This document shows, one piece after another, positions 7,228 to 15,148 of a stretch of 55,533 nt of DNA (the stretch's first letter is position 1; each line of letters begins with the position of its first letter). Source of the stretch: Clostridiales bacterium. GTDB lineage: Bacteria > Bacillota > Clostridia > Oscillospirales > Oscillospiraceae. A model generated the notes under the pieces. That model did no database searches. It saw nothing but the letters and a program-made list of their open reading frames with translations, and was not told where the DNA came from. The position numbers and the translations under genes were made by a program. The stretch is taken from positions 1-55,533 of the forward strand of contig SFPN01000012.1 of assembly GCA_004551945.1 (NCBI GenBank), in the 5' to 3' direction.

Positions 7228-7251
7228 GCTGAACGCGGTAGGATGTTAGAA

Positions 7252-9327
7252 TCAGCCCTCGTCCTGGATGTCCTTGGCGTCCTGGATGGCCTTGTCCCGG
7301 GCAGCGGGGGGAGCCTCCTCATAGCGCACAAAGTGGAAGGAGAAGGAGCCGCGGCTCTGGGTGATGGAGCGCAGGTCGATGGCGTAGGAGGTCATCTCGG
7401 CCATGGGGACCTCAGCCTCCAGAATCTGCTCGCCGTCGCCGGTGGGGTTCATGCCCATAACGCGGCCGCGGCGCTTGTTCAGGTCGCCCATCACGTCGCC
7501 CAGGTAGCTGTCGGGGATGGTGACCTTCAGCTCGCCGATGGGCTCCAGAATGGTGGGGTTGGCGTTGGCGATGCCTTCCTTATAGGCCAGCTGAGCAGCG
7601 GTCTTAAAGGCCATTTCGTTGGAGTCCACGGGGTGATAGGAGCCGTCGTACAGGGTGGCCTTCAGGCCAACCAGAGGATAGCCGGCCAGAACGCCCCGGT
7701 TGGCGGCGTCCCGCAGGCCCTTTTCCACGGCGGGGAAGAAGTTCTTGGGCACGCTGCCGCCGAAGACCTCCTCGGCGAAGATCATTTCCTCAGACTCCTG
7801 CTGGGGCTCGAAGCGGATCCACACGTCGCCGAACTGGCCGGAGCCGCCGGTCTGCTTCTTGTGGCGGCCGTGGGCCTCCACCTTCTTCTTGATGGCCTCG
7901 CGATAGGGCACGCGGGCGGGGCTCAGCTCAGCCTCCACACCGAAGCGGCTCTTCAGGCGGGACACCAGCACGTCCAGCTGCATGTCGCCGGCGCCGGAGA
8001 GGACCACCTGGCGGGTCTCGGCGTTGTTGACCACGGAGAAGGAGGGATCTTCCTCGTTCATGCGGGCCAGGCCTGCGGCCACCTTGTCGTCCTGACCGCG
8101 GGTCTTGGGGGAGATGGCCTTGGAGTAGCAGGGCTCTGCGAAGGGGATACCCTTCAGAGCCACCACCTTACGGGGGTCGCACAGGGTGTCGCCGGTCTTG
8201 ACCTTGTCCATCTTGCCGATGGCGCCGATGTCGCCGCAGGTGAGCTCCTTGACTTCCTCTGCCTTCTTGCCGGTCATCTTGTACAGACGGCCCAGCTTTT
8301 CAGCCGCGCCGGTGCGGGCGTTGACCAGGGGCAGGTCAGAGGTGATGACGCCGGAGAGGACCTTGATCATGGAGTACTTGCCGTACTGATCGGAGATGGT
8401 CTTGAACACGTAGGCGGTGGGCACGCCGCCGGGGGAGACCACGAAGTCCTCGGTCTCGCCGTCCTGACGGGTGGCCTTGTGGTAGTTGCCCTCCATGGGG
8501 TTGGGCAGCAGGTCGGCAATATAGTCCATCAGCATCAGGGAGCCGATGCAGTTGACAGCGGAGCCGAAGAGGACGGGGAACATGGACAGCTCCCGCACGC
8601 CCTGGCGCAGGCCCTGGATCATCTCGGCATAGGTGAAGTCCTCGCCGCCGAAGTACTTGTCCATCATTTCCTCGGAGGTCTCAGCCACGGACTCCTTCAG
8701 AGCCTCGTTGAACTCGGAAACCACGGAGGCCTTGTCCTCAGGGATGTCCACTTCCACCCGCTTGTAGTCCTGCAGCTCATAGGCGCGCTTGTTGAGCACG
8801 TCGATGAGGCCGGTGGTCACCTTGCTCTCGTCCCACATGGGAACCACCAGGGGAGCGATCTTGTTGCCATAGCGCTCGCGCAGGGCGTTGAAGGTGGCGT
8901 TGTAGTCGCTGTTCTCCTCGTCGATCTTGGAGATATAGATGAAGCGAGGCATGTTGCGCTCCTCGCAATACTTCCAGACTTTTTCAAAGCCAACGGAAAT
9001 GCCGTCCTTGGCGGAGCAGACGATGATGGCGGCGTCGGCGGCCCGCAGAGCCTCCATAACCTCGCCGGAGAAATCGAATGCGCCGGGGGTGTCCAGCAGG
9101 TTGATCTTGCAGCCCTTGTATTCCAGAGGGGCCACAGCCATGGAAATGGAGATTTGGCGGCGGATCTCCTCGGGATCGTAGTCGCAGACCGTGTTGCCGT
9201 CCGCACTTCTGCCCATGCGGCTGATTGCGTTGGTCATAAACAACAGACTCTCGGCCAGGGCGGTCTTGCCGCTGCCGCTATGCCCCACCAGGCAGACATT
9301 ACGGATGTTTTGTACAGAATAACTCAT
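7252..9327 (-). CDS. Elongation factor G paralogue (EF-G2 / FusA2-like)
   Basis: A 691-aa translational GTPase with the full EF-G domain layout: G domain to about residue 270, beta-barrel domain II, then domains III-V ending in ITQSRGSFSFHFVRYEE. It belongs to the EF-G-like side branch rather than housekeeping FusA. The P-loop is GHSGSGKT (15-22) instead of AHIDAGKT, switch I reads DYDPEEIRRQISI, and switch II is DTPGAFDF (79-86), with Ala83 where EF-G has the catalytic His. The guanine motif is SKID. Related FusA2 proteins are reported to bind ribosomes with weak or no GTPase activity. The gene stands alone with its own promoter and terminator, outside any rpsL-rpsG-fusA-tuf cluster. The start follows AAGGAGAG. 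Confidence 0.88.
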   Translation of the reverse strand: MSYSVQNIRNVCLVGHSGSGKTALAESLLFMTNAISRMGRSADGNTVCDYDPEEIRRQISISMAVAPLEYKGCKINLLDTPGAFDFSGEVMEALRAADAAIIVCSAKDGISVGFEKVWKYCEERNMPRFIYISKIDEENSDYNATFNALRERYGNKIAPLVVPMWDESKVTTGLIDVLNKRAYELQDYKRVEVDIPEDKASVVSEFNEALKESVAETSEEMMDKYFGGEDFTYAEMIQGLRQGVRELSMFPVLFGSAVNCIGSLMLMDYIADLLPNPMEGNYHKATRQDGETEDFVVSPGGVPTAYVFKTISDQYGKYSMIKVLSGVITSDLPLVNARTGAAEKLGRLYKMTGKKAEEVKELTCGDIGAIGKMDKVKTGDTLCDPRKVVALKGIPFAEPCYSKAISPKTRGQDDKVAAGLARMNEEDPSFSVVNNAETRQVVLSGAGDMQLDVLVSRLKSRFGVEAELSPARVPYREAIKKKVEAHGRHKKQTGGSGQFGDVWIRFEPQQESEEMIFAEEVFGGSVPKNFFPAVEKGLRDAANRGVLAGYPLVGLKATLYDGSYHPVDSNEMAFKTAAQLAYKEGIANANPTILEPIGELKVTIPDSYLGDVMGDLNKRRGRVMGMNPTGDGEQILEAEVPMAEMTSYAIDLRSITQSRGSFSFHFVRYEEAPPAARDKAIQDAKDIQDEG

Positions 9328-9360
9328 AACAATGTTCTCTCCTTACTTCAAATAGGGAGG

Positions 9361-9398
9361 ACGGAAGGAATCGACGTGTGCGCGGAGATTTCTTCCGT
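9361..9398 (-). promoter_or_regulatory. Hairpin in the leader of the EF-G-like gene
   Basis: Arms 9361-9372 and 9387-9398 pair over 12 bp with one mismatch around a 14-nt loop, between promoter and start codon. There is no T run after it, so it is not a plain terminator. Confidence 0.45.
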
Positions 9399-9461
9399 GC
9401 TTCCAACGGGGCGGGATGAATTCTCCCGTACCATAACGGGGTCATTATCTCCATAGGGTAA

Positions 9462-9490
9462 AGTATACAACAAGACCGGCGGACTGACAA
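9462..9490 (-). promoter_or_regulatory. Promoter of the EF-G-like gene
   Basis: Minus strand TTGTCA (9490-9485), 17-bp spacer, TATACT (9467-9462). It implies a leader of about 125 nt. Confidence 0.8.
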
Positions 9491-9542
9491 CACATAAAAT
9501 ATATTTTTTACGAAAAAGCCATAAAAAAACAGTCACGTGCAA

Positions 9543-10214
9543 TCAATTTTCCGGCGCACCGGCGGGGATCTCCCGGATTTCGCCGGTGTCAAGGGCCACA
9601 GAAAAGAGGGCGGCGGCCTGCCCCTGGCTGTCCCGGGCGGCAAAAAGCCAGGCGTTTTCCTCCTCGCTGAGCCCCCGGGGGGTGAGGGTCAGGTCCCGAC
9701 CTTCCCGGTCCAGAAAGTCCTTCAGCAGCTCTTCCGCCTGGTCCTGGGTGAGGACAGAGGGACTGGCCTCCGGCGCGGCAGAGGCGGACTCCTGAGAATA
9801 TTCTTCGTTGGTTTTCTGGTTGCCTTCGCTGTCCTCCATGGGGCCTTGCTCCATCACAGCGCTGTCTGAGGCGGCGGCGGATTCAGCGCTCTCCCCAAGC
9901 CCGGGCAGCTGCACCGCTCCCCAGATCACCAGAGCCAGCACTGCGGCGGCAGCCAGGGACATCCAGGCCCGGCGGGGGCGCTTGGCGGGGCGGGGTTCCT
10001 TCCGCACCGCATCCAAAATAGCCTCGGTGACTGCCGGCGGCGGCTCAGCACCCCAGTCCCGGAGGGCGCTTTGGGTCTCCTCCAGCTCCCGGGCGTACTG
10101 GCGGCAGCGGGGGCAGGCGGCCAGGTGGTCCTCCAGCTGCCGGGCTTCCTCTTGGGTCAGGGGGCCGTCCAGCCGGGCGCTGAGCAGCTCTTCCCAGTGT
10201 TCACAGGGGTTCAT
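9543..10214 (-). CDS. Anti-sigma factor with zinc-finger (zf-HC2) domain
   Basis: A 223-aa membrane protein that should hold the upstream-encoded ECF sigma factor inactive. The N-terminus has the anti-sigma zinc finger pattern H-x3-C-x2-C (LEDHLAACPRCRQYA, about residues 28-42). One membrane segment lies near 95-111 (SLAAAAVLALVIWGAVQL). The extracytoplasmic part is Ser/Glu-rich, then a small domain with AEELLKDFLDREGRDLTLTP follows. It overlaps the sigma gene by 4 bp (ATGA), a sign of coupled translation. The signal it senses is not visible; typical ones are envelope stress or proteolytic release. Confidence 0.88.
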   Translation of the reverse strand: MNPCEHWEELLSARLDGPLTQEEARQLEDHLAACPRCRQYARELEETQSALRDWGAEPPPAVTEAILDAVRKEPRPAKRPRRAWMSLAAAAVLALVIWGAVQLPGLGESAESAAASDSAVMEQGPMEDSEGNQKTNEEYSQESASAAPEASPSVLTQDQAEELLKDFLDREGRDLTLTPRGLSEEENAWLFAARDSQGQAAALFSVALDTGEIREIPAGAPEN

Positions 10215-10810
10215 GGCGTCCCGCCTCCTTTCCCATTCTTAGACGCGGGGGGCGCAAAAAGGTTCCCCTCCGCCAGCAGATCCCGCAAAGCCCGGCGTGC
10301 CCGGGCCAGCCGGGAACGGACGGTGCCCACCGGCAGGTCCAGGGCCTGGGCAATGGCCTGATAGTCCAGCCCCTGAACCTCCCGCAGCAGCAGAATGGTC
10401 CGGGCCTGCTCCGGGAGCTTCTCCATGGCCTCGGTCAACGCCTGCTGCCGCTCCCGCTGCAGGACCGCCTCCTCCGGGGAGGGGGCAGCGTCTGCCGCTG
10501 GTGGCAGATCCGGGTCGTCCAGGGACCGGTCCTCCCGGCACTTTCCCTGGCGGCGGAGAAAGTCAGTGCAGGCGTTCCGGGTCAGCCGGTACAGCCAGGT
10601 GGAGAAGGCGGCCTCCCCCCGAAAGGCGGGCAGCCCCCGCCAGGCCTTAAGAAAGACCGTCTGGGTAATTTCTTCCGCGTCGTGGTGGCTGCCGGTGAGG
10701 CGGAGGGCCAGGGTGTACACCGCTTTCTGGTGGGTGAGAACCAGCGCCTCAAAGGCCGGCATGTCTCCCTGGCGGGCCTGGTCCACCAGCTGCTTATCCC
10801 CGGTCCTCAT
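10211..10810 (-). CDS. ECF-family RNA polymerase sigma factor
   Basis: A 199-aa group 4 sigma factor with region 2 (FEALVLTHQKAVYTLALRLT, DAEEITQTVFLKAWRG, FSTWLYRLTRNACTDFLRRQ) and region 4 (LPEQARTILLLREVQGLDYQ, then AQALDLPVGTVRSRLARARR). It recruits core polymerase to promoters of a stress regulon not visible here. Its start lies 17 bp inside the 3' end of dusB, so it is read from the dusB transcript, and the anti-sigma gene follows with a 4-bp overlap. No autoregulatory promoter is evident just upstream, so its level may follow dusB expression. Confidence 0.92.
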   Translation of the reverse strand: MRTGDKQLVDQARQGDMPAFEALVLTHQKAVYTLALRLTGSHHDAEEITQTVFLKAWRGLPAFRGEAAFSTWLYRLTRNACTDFLRRQGKCREDRSLDDPDLPPAADAAPSPEEAVLQRERQQALTEAMEKLPEQARTILLLREVQGLDYQAIAQALDLPVGTVRSRLARARRALRDLLAEGNLFAPPASKNGKGGGTP

Positions 10811-11786
10811 GGGCGTCCCTCAGCTCCCGCTTGATCCCCGCGGTGACCCGGTACACGTCCTCCAGGGTGGTGATCTTGGAGATCTCCCCCTTCCAGTACC
10901 CGGCGTAGGGGACCCCTTTCAGGTACCAGGCGTAGTGCTTCCGGGCCTCCAGACAGGCGATTTTTTCGCTCTTGTACTGGGCGGCCAGCTCAAACTGCTG
11001 CACGGCGGTGTCGCAACGCTGGGCCAGGGGGGGCAGGGGCGGGATTTCCTCCCCCGCCAGGGCGGCCTTGGCCTGCTGGAAGATCCAGGGATTCCCAAAC
11101 ACCCCCCGGGCGATCATCACCCCGTCGGCCCCGGTGTACCGGAGGATGCGGGCGGCGTCCTGGCCGGAGAACACGTCCCCGTTGGCGATCACCGGGATAG
11201 ACAGGGCGTTCTTCATCTCCCGGATGTAGTCCCAGTTGGCGGTGCCTCCGTACATCTGCACCTTGGTCCGGCCGTGGAGGGTGATGGCGGCCACCCCCAG
11301 CTTTTCCAGCTCCCTGGCCAGCTCCAGGCAGACGATGCTGCCCTTGTCCCAGCCCAGGCGCATTTTCACAGTGACGGGCTTGCCCCCGGCGCCCCGGATG
11401 GTGGCCTCCGCCACCCGGCAGGCCTTGTCCAGGTCCCGGAGCAGGCCGGAGCCGTCCCCGTTGTTGGCCACCTTGGGCACGGGGCAGCCCATGTTGATGT
11501 CCAGAATATCCGCCCCGGAGGCCTCCAGGGCCAGCCCGGCGGCCTGCTCCATGCAGGCCGGGTCGCTGCCGAAAATCTGGACCCCGGCGGGGTGCTCTCC
11601 CTCCTCCAGCCGGAGCAGGGGAATGGTCTTTTTGTCCTGGTAGCACAGGGCCTTGGCGCTGACCATCTCCGTGAGGGTGTAGGCCGCGCCCAGCTCCCGG
11701 CAGATGTGCCGGAAGGCGATGTCCGTCACCCCCGCCATGGGGGCCAGGACCAGGGGCGGGTCAATGTGTACCGATCCGATCTGCAC
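10794..11786 (-). CDS. dusB: tRNA-dihydrouridine synthase
   Basis: A 330-aa FMN enzyme that reduces uridine to dihydrouridine in tRNA using NADPH. The N-terminus reads PPLVLAPMAGVTDIAFR, the active-site cysteine lies in DINMGCPVPKVANNGDG near residue 100, and later barrel motifs (ITLHGRTKVQMY, VIANGDVFSGQDA, GVMIARGVFGNPW) are intact. The start is GTG at 11786 after AGAGGTGAG. It is the promoter-proximal gene of dusB-sigma-anti-sigma and is divergent from the CLC gene. In Firmicutes dusB often sits near lysS or greA; the attached sigma pair is less usual. Confidence 0.93.
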   Translation of the reverse strand: MQIGSVHIDPPLVLAPMAGVTDIAFRHICRELGAAYTLTEMVSAKALCYQDKKTIPLLRLEEGEHPAGVQIFGSDPACMEQAAGLALEASGADILDINMGCPVPKVANNGDGSGLLRDLDKACRVAEATIRGAGGKPVTVKMRLGWDKGSIVCLELARELEKLGVAAITLHGRTKVQMYGGTANWDYIREMKNALSIPVIANGDVFSGQDAARILRYTGADGVMIARGVFGNPWIFQQAKAALAGEEIPPLPPLAQRCDTAVQQFELAAQYKSEKIACLEARKHYAWYLKGVPYAGYWKGEISKITTLEDVYRVTAGIKRELRDAHEDRG

Positions 11787-11827
11787 GGCGGCTCACCTCT
11801 TTCCGTTGGGTTCATACAGTGAATATC

Positions 11828-11857
11828 ATCATACCATAGATTGCACAATTCTGACAA
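11828..11857 (-). promoter_or_regulatory. Promoter of dusB and the sigma/anti-sigma pair
   Basis: Minus strand TTGTCA (11857-11852), 18-bp spacer, TATGAT (11833-11828), 42 bp before the GTG start. Confidence 0.7.
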
Positions 11858-11879
11858 GGCCGCCGGGGGGCTTTTCGGA

Positions 11880-11907
11880 TTGCAAACCCGGCGGAATATG
11901 ATATGAT
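11880..11907 (+). promoter_or_regulatory. Promoter of the CLC channel gene
   Basis: TTGCAA (11880-11885), 16-bp spacer, TATGAT (11902-11907), 46 bp before the start at 11953; divergent from the dusB promoter. Confidence 0.7.
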
Positions 11908-11952
11908 AATAGCAATTGAGAGAGATTTTTGCAGAGACGGCAGGGGTGACCT

Positions 11953-13281
11953 ATGACAGACAGACAAGGGGAAAAGGAGCGCCGGACCGGGCGGGTCCGG
12001 CAGTTTCTCCGCAGCGTCCGCACGGAGATGGTGTTCAGCGGCGAGAGCCTGCGGGTCAACGGCCGGGGCCTGCTCTTCGGGCTGATCGTGGGCCTGGTGG
12101 TGGGCCTGTGCGGGGGCGTGTTCGCCCGGCTGCTGGAGGTAGCCACCCTGGTCCGGGAGGGCACCAGCTGGGCCATCTTCCTGCTGCCTTTGGCAGGCCT
12201 GCCGGTGGTGTGGATGTACCGCCGGGGGGGCATCAAGACCGCCGGGGGCACGGATATTATCGTCCAGGCGGCCCGGGGAGAGCAGCCGGTGTCCCGTCTG
12301 CTGGCCCCGGTGATCTTTGCCGCCACGGTGCTGACCCACTTCTTCGGGGGCTCTGCCGGCCGGGAGGGTGCGGCCCTCCAGTTGGGCGGCTCCCTGGCGG
12401 AGCTGGTGCGCAAGCGGCTGCGGATCGGGGACGAGTTTGAGGACCTGGCCATCATGTGCGGCATGAGCGCCGGGTTCTCCGCCGTGTTCGGCAGCCAGAT
12501 TGCCGCGGTGATCTTCGCCCTGGAGATCTCCTGCGTGGGCATGCTCCCCCTGGGAGCGCTGTTTCCCTGCGTGGTCTCCTCTATCACCGCCGGGCAGGTG
12601 GCCCGGTGCCTGGGGGAGCGGGCGGTGACCTATTACATTTCCTCCTCCACCCCCGACCTGCTCTTTTACGGCCGGGTGCTGGTGCTGGCCATTGCCTGCG
12701 GCCTGCTGAGCATTGTGGTGTGCTATGCCTTCTCCGGAGCCCGGGACGGGCTGGAGCGGCTGATCCCCAATCCCTACCTGCGGGTGATGGCCGGGGGCGC
12801 GGCGGTGGTGGCCCTGACCCTGCTGCTGGACACCAAGTATTACCTGGGCAGCGGCCAGGCCATCATCGACCAGGCCATCGGCCAGGGGGAAAGCCAGCCT
12901 TGGGACTTTGTTCTGAAGCTGCTCTTCACCGCCCTTACCCTGGGGGCGGGGTACAAGGGGGGCGAGATCGTGCCCTCCTTTGCCATCGGGGCGGCCTTTG
13001 GCTGCGTGGTGGGCCCCCTGCTGGGTCTGCCCGCCCCTTACGCCGCGGCCATCGGCATGATTGCCCTGTTCTGCGGGGTGACCAACTGCCCCCTCACCGC
13101 CCTGGTGCTGGGCTTTGAGGTGTTCTTTTTCTACAACGCCGGGGGCTTTCTGGTGGCGGTGGCCGCCAGCTTCCTGGTTTCCGGTTACAGCGGCCTGTAC
13201 GCCAAACAGAAGTTCGCCTTCTCCAAAAACGCCGACACCGCCGGCACCACCCCGGAGGAGGAGAGCATCCACCGGCAATGA
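11953..13281 (+). CDS. CLC-family chloride/fluoride channel or antiporter
   Basis: A 442-aa membrane protein of the CLC family with 10 or more membrane helices. The gating glutamate is in GGSAGREGAALQLGGSLAEL (about residues 133-152), and the second pore motif is GGEIVPSFAIGAAFG. Two signatures depart from classic chloride CLCs: the N-terminal GSGIP is replaced by AGGTDII, and GREGP reads GREGA. Such changes occur in divergent bacterial CLC clades, including fluoride/proton antiporters, so fluoride export is possible but unproven. There is no C-terminal CBS or TrkA-C domain. The start follows GGCAGGGGTGACCT. No fluoride riboswitch was recognised in the short leader. The repeat A hairpin at 13303-13347 may serve as its terminator. 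Confidence 0.85.
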   Translation: MTDRQGEKERRTGRVRQFLRSVRTEMVFSGESLRVNGRGLLFGLIVGLVVGLCGGVFARLLEVATLVREGTSWAIFLLPLAGLPVVWMYRRGGIKTAGGTDIIVQAARGEQPVSRLLAPVIFAATVLTHFFGGSAGREGAALQLGGSLAELVRKRLRIGDEFEDLAIMCGMSAGFSAVFGSQIAAVIFALEISCVGMLPLGALFPCVVSSITAGQVARCLGERAVTYYISSSTPDLLFYGRVLVLAIACGLLSIVVCYAFSGARDGLERLIPNPYLRVMAGGAAVVALTLLLDTKYYLGSGQAIIDQAIGQGESQPWDFVLKLLFTALTLGAGYKGGEIVPSFAIGAAFGCVVGPLLGLPAPYAAAIGMIALFCGVTNCPLTALVLGFEVFFFYNAGGFLVAVAASFLVSGYSGLYAKQKFAFSKNADTAGTTPEEESIHRQ

Positions 13282-13302
13282 GCGAAACCATCCCGCACCC
13301 CC

Positions 13303-13347
13303 AAGGGTACCAGCCAACTTATGCGCGCCCAACCGGTGGGCGCGCTT
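13303..13347 (-). repeat. Repeat A, copy 2, possibly used as terminator
   Basis: Inverted copy of the unit at 6917-6962. Arms 13323-13331 and 13337-13345 form a perfect 9-bp stem followed by TTTT on the plus strand, 22 bp after the CLC gene, so it may also end that transcript. Confidence 0.8.
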
Positions 13348-13437
13348 TTGACTAGCGTTGCGCTGAGAGAACAGAAACCCACCCAAACAGAAAAAACAGC
13401 AATCCCTGCAAGTTTGCAATACCCAGAGAGAGGGAGT

Positions 13438-13472
13438 CCAGGGGGAGAGAACCTCTCTCCTCCTGGTGTTTT
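13438..13472 (+). terminator. Terminator-like hairpin in the repeat region
   Basis: Arms 13438-13449 and 13455-13466 pair over 12 bp with one wobble around a 5-nt loop and are followed by TGTTTTTTCC. No gene ends immediately upstream, so it may be part of a further interspersed element. Confidence 0.55.
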
Positions 13473-13545
13473 TTCCCCCATTTCTCCAAAGAAATGGGGC
13501 CCCGCTGGAGGCGTCCTCTGGGTCGGCTGAGCTGCCCTCAACGTT

Positions 13546-13600
13546 CGCCCTCTCAGTCAGCGCTTCGCGCTGCCAGCTCTCCCAGAGGGAGAGCCAAGGG
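13546..13600 (-). repeat. Repeat B, copy 2
   Basis: Minus strand reads CCCTTGGCTCTCCCTCTGGG, then AGAGCTGGCAGCGCGAAGCG and CTGACTGAGAGGG, closely matching 6998-7048. Confidence 0.8.
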
Positions 13601-13749
13601 CGTGGGTGGGTTTTGATGCCTTTGCTGCATGGTCCCCGCCGGGCAGGCGAACCCTGGCGGGGGTGCTGTCCATCGTTCTTTATTATTTCCTCAGCCGCCG
13701 CGCATAAAGACAGGACCCTTCCGCCAAACTACCCCTGAGGTGATAAGCC

Positions 13750-13923
13750 ATGACAGAAAAGGAACTGTTGTATGTGGAAGACGCGCTGGGGCATGAACAA
13801 TACTTCCAGGCCCAGTGCGGCGAGATCGCCCGTCAACTCCAGGACGCCGCCCTCCGGGCCAGCGTGGAGGAGATGGGCCGGGAACACCAGAAGCTCTACC
13901 AGAACTTCTACAACCTGCTGTAA
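13750..13923 (+). CDS. Small helical protein upstream of the CotF-like protein
   Basis: A 57-aa protein starting MTEKELLYVEDALGHEQYFQ and ending HQKLYQNFYNLL. It is predicted to be almost wholly helical, with Glu/His spacing (VEDALGHEQ, EMGREHQKLY) like half of a ferritin-like or CotF bundle. The start follows CTGAGGTGATAAGCC. It lies 12 bp before the CotF-like gene, and the pair is a common arrangement in spore-forming Clostridia. A role in the spore coat, as partner of the next gene, is inference. Confidence 0.75.
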   Translation: MTEKELLYVEDALGHEQYFQAQCGEIARQLQDAALRASVEEMGREHQKLYQNFYNLL

Positions 13924-13935
13924 GGAGGGCTGACC

Positions 13936-14181
13936 ATGCAAGACAAACAGCTCATGGAAAACCTGCTGCTGCTGGAAAAGGGCGCCTGCGACCTGTACCT
14001 CCATGGAACCATCGAGTCCGGGACGGAGCAGGTCCACCAGACCTTCCAGACCGCCCTGAACTCCTCCCTGCATATGGAGAGCGATCTCTACGACCAGATG
14101 ACCGCCAAGGGCTGGTACACCGAGGAACAGGCCCAGGGCCAGAAGGTGAACACGGTGAAGCAGAAGTACAGCAATCGGTAA
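13936..14181 (+). CDS. Spore coat protein, CotF family
   Basis: An 81-aa CotF-like protein: QLMENLLLLEKGACDLYLHG, then STEQ-type helices and, near the end, DLYDQMTAKGWYTEEQA, the family's characteristic YxxMxxKGWY ending. It would be made in the mother cell and placed in the spore coat. The start follows TAAGGAGGGCTGACC, and it is clearly cotranscribed with the 57-aa gene before it. A bidirectional terminator follows 11 bp downstream. Confidence 0.85.
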   Translation: MQDKQLMENLLLLEKGACDLYLHGTIESGTEQVHQTFQTALNSSLHMESDLYDQMTAKGWYTEEQAQGQKVNTVKQKYSNR

Positions 14182-14192
14182 TCTTCCTCCAC

Positions 14193-14232
14193 AAAAAAAT
14201 CCCAGGACAGCACGCTGTCCTGGGATTTTTTT
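14193..14232. terminator. Bidirectional terminator between coat genes and ribF
   Basis: Arms 14193-14211 and 14214-14232: AAAAAAATCCCAGGACAGC pairs perfectly with its complement across a 2-nt centre, giving a T run on both strands. It ends the convergent cotF and rimP-ribF transcripts. Confidence 0.95.
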
Positions 14233-14238
14233 CTTCGT

Positions 14239-15144
14239 TTAAGGGTTTTCCGCAAAGTATGCCCGGGTCTGCTCCACGTTCCGGGCGATCTCCTCCTGGA
14301 GGGCCTGGAAGGAGGGGAACTTCTTCTCCTCCCGCAGGTACTGGTAAAACTCCATCTGGATCTTCTGGCCATACAGGTCCCCGCTGAAGTCCAGGATGAA
14401 GCCCTCGATGGTGAGCTGATCCCCGTCGTCCACGGTGGGTCGGGTGCCCACGTTGGTCACGGCCATGTGGGTGTCGCCGTTTTCCAGAATGACCTTGGTG
14501 GCGTAGACCCCCTTGGCGGGAGGAAGCACATGCTCCTTCAGCCGCAGGTTCACCGTGGGGAAGCCCAGGGTGGTGCCCAGCTTCTTGCCGTGAGCCACCC
14601 GGTCGCTGAGGGTGTAGGGGTGTCCCAAAAACTGGTTGGCCCGCTGAATCTCTCCCTGGGCGATGAGGGTGCGGATGTAGGTGGAGGAGACGGTGATGCC
14701 CTCCTGCTCCACCTTGGGGATGATGTCGCAGCCGATGCCCAGCTCCTGGCAGGCCTGCTGGAGCTTCTGGGGGTTGCCCTCCCCCTTGTAGCCGAAGTGG
14801 TAGTCGTGACCGGCCACCAGGTGGACGGCGTTCAGGTCCCGGATCAGGGTCTCCTCCAGAAAGGTCCGCCAGGGCTGCTTCATGAACTGGGGGGTGAAGG
14901 GCTCCACAATCACGTCCTCAATGCCGTAATACTTGCGCATCAGGTCCGCCCGGTCCTCCGGGGAGGTGATAAGGGGCATGGGCTTGCCCAGAATCACGGT
15001 CTGGGGGTGGGGGTCAAAGGTAAAGGCAGAGGGGGTGGCACCGGTCTCCTTAGCCACCTGGGCGGTGCGGCGCATGAGGGCGGCGTGGCCGTTGTGCACG
15101 CCGTCAAAGAATCCCAGCGCGATCACGCGTTTTTTCTGTTCCAA
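14239..15144 (-). CDS. ribF: Bifunctional riboflavin kinase / FAD synthetase
   Basis: A 301-aa enzyme that phosphorylates riboflavin to FMN and adenylylates FMN to FAD. The N-terminal FAD synthetase domain begins near residue 8 with GFFDGVHNGHAALM (nucleotidyltransferase HxGH-type motif) and has TSPEDRADLM and VAGHDYHFG. The C-terminal kinase domain starts near 180 with the TLGFPTVNL motif and has YATKVILENGDTHMAVTNVG. It is the last gene of the rimP operon, 4 bp after truB, a position found in many Firmicutes. The ATG at 15144 starts three codons after the truB stop region. Confidence 0.95.
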   Translation of the reverse strand: MEQKKRVIALGFFDGVHNGHAALMRRTAQVAKETGATPSAFTFDPHPQTVILGKPMPLITSPEDRADLMRKYYGIEDVIVEPFTPQFMKQPWRTFLEETLIRDLNAVHLVAGHDYHFGYKGEGNPQKLQQACQELGIGCDIIPKVEQEGITVSSTYIRTLIAQGEIQRANQFLGHPYTLSDRVAHGKKLGTTLGFPTVNLRLKEHVLPPAKGVYATKVILENGDTHMAVTNVGTRPTVDDGDQLTIEGFILDFSGDLYGQKIQMEFYQYLREEKKFPSFQALQEEIARNVEQTRAYFAENP

Positions 15145-15148
15145 CTTG

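Larger units (their letters stand above)
13282..13749. other. Gene-free stretch with repeats A and B
   Basis: No gene is supported. It holds inverted copies of repeats A (13303-13347) and B (13546-13600), a terminator-like hairpin (13438-13472) and no clear promoter for the coat genes that follow. Confidence 0.7.
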
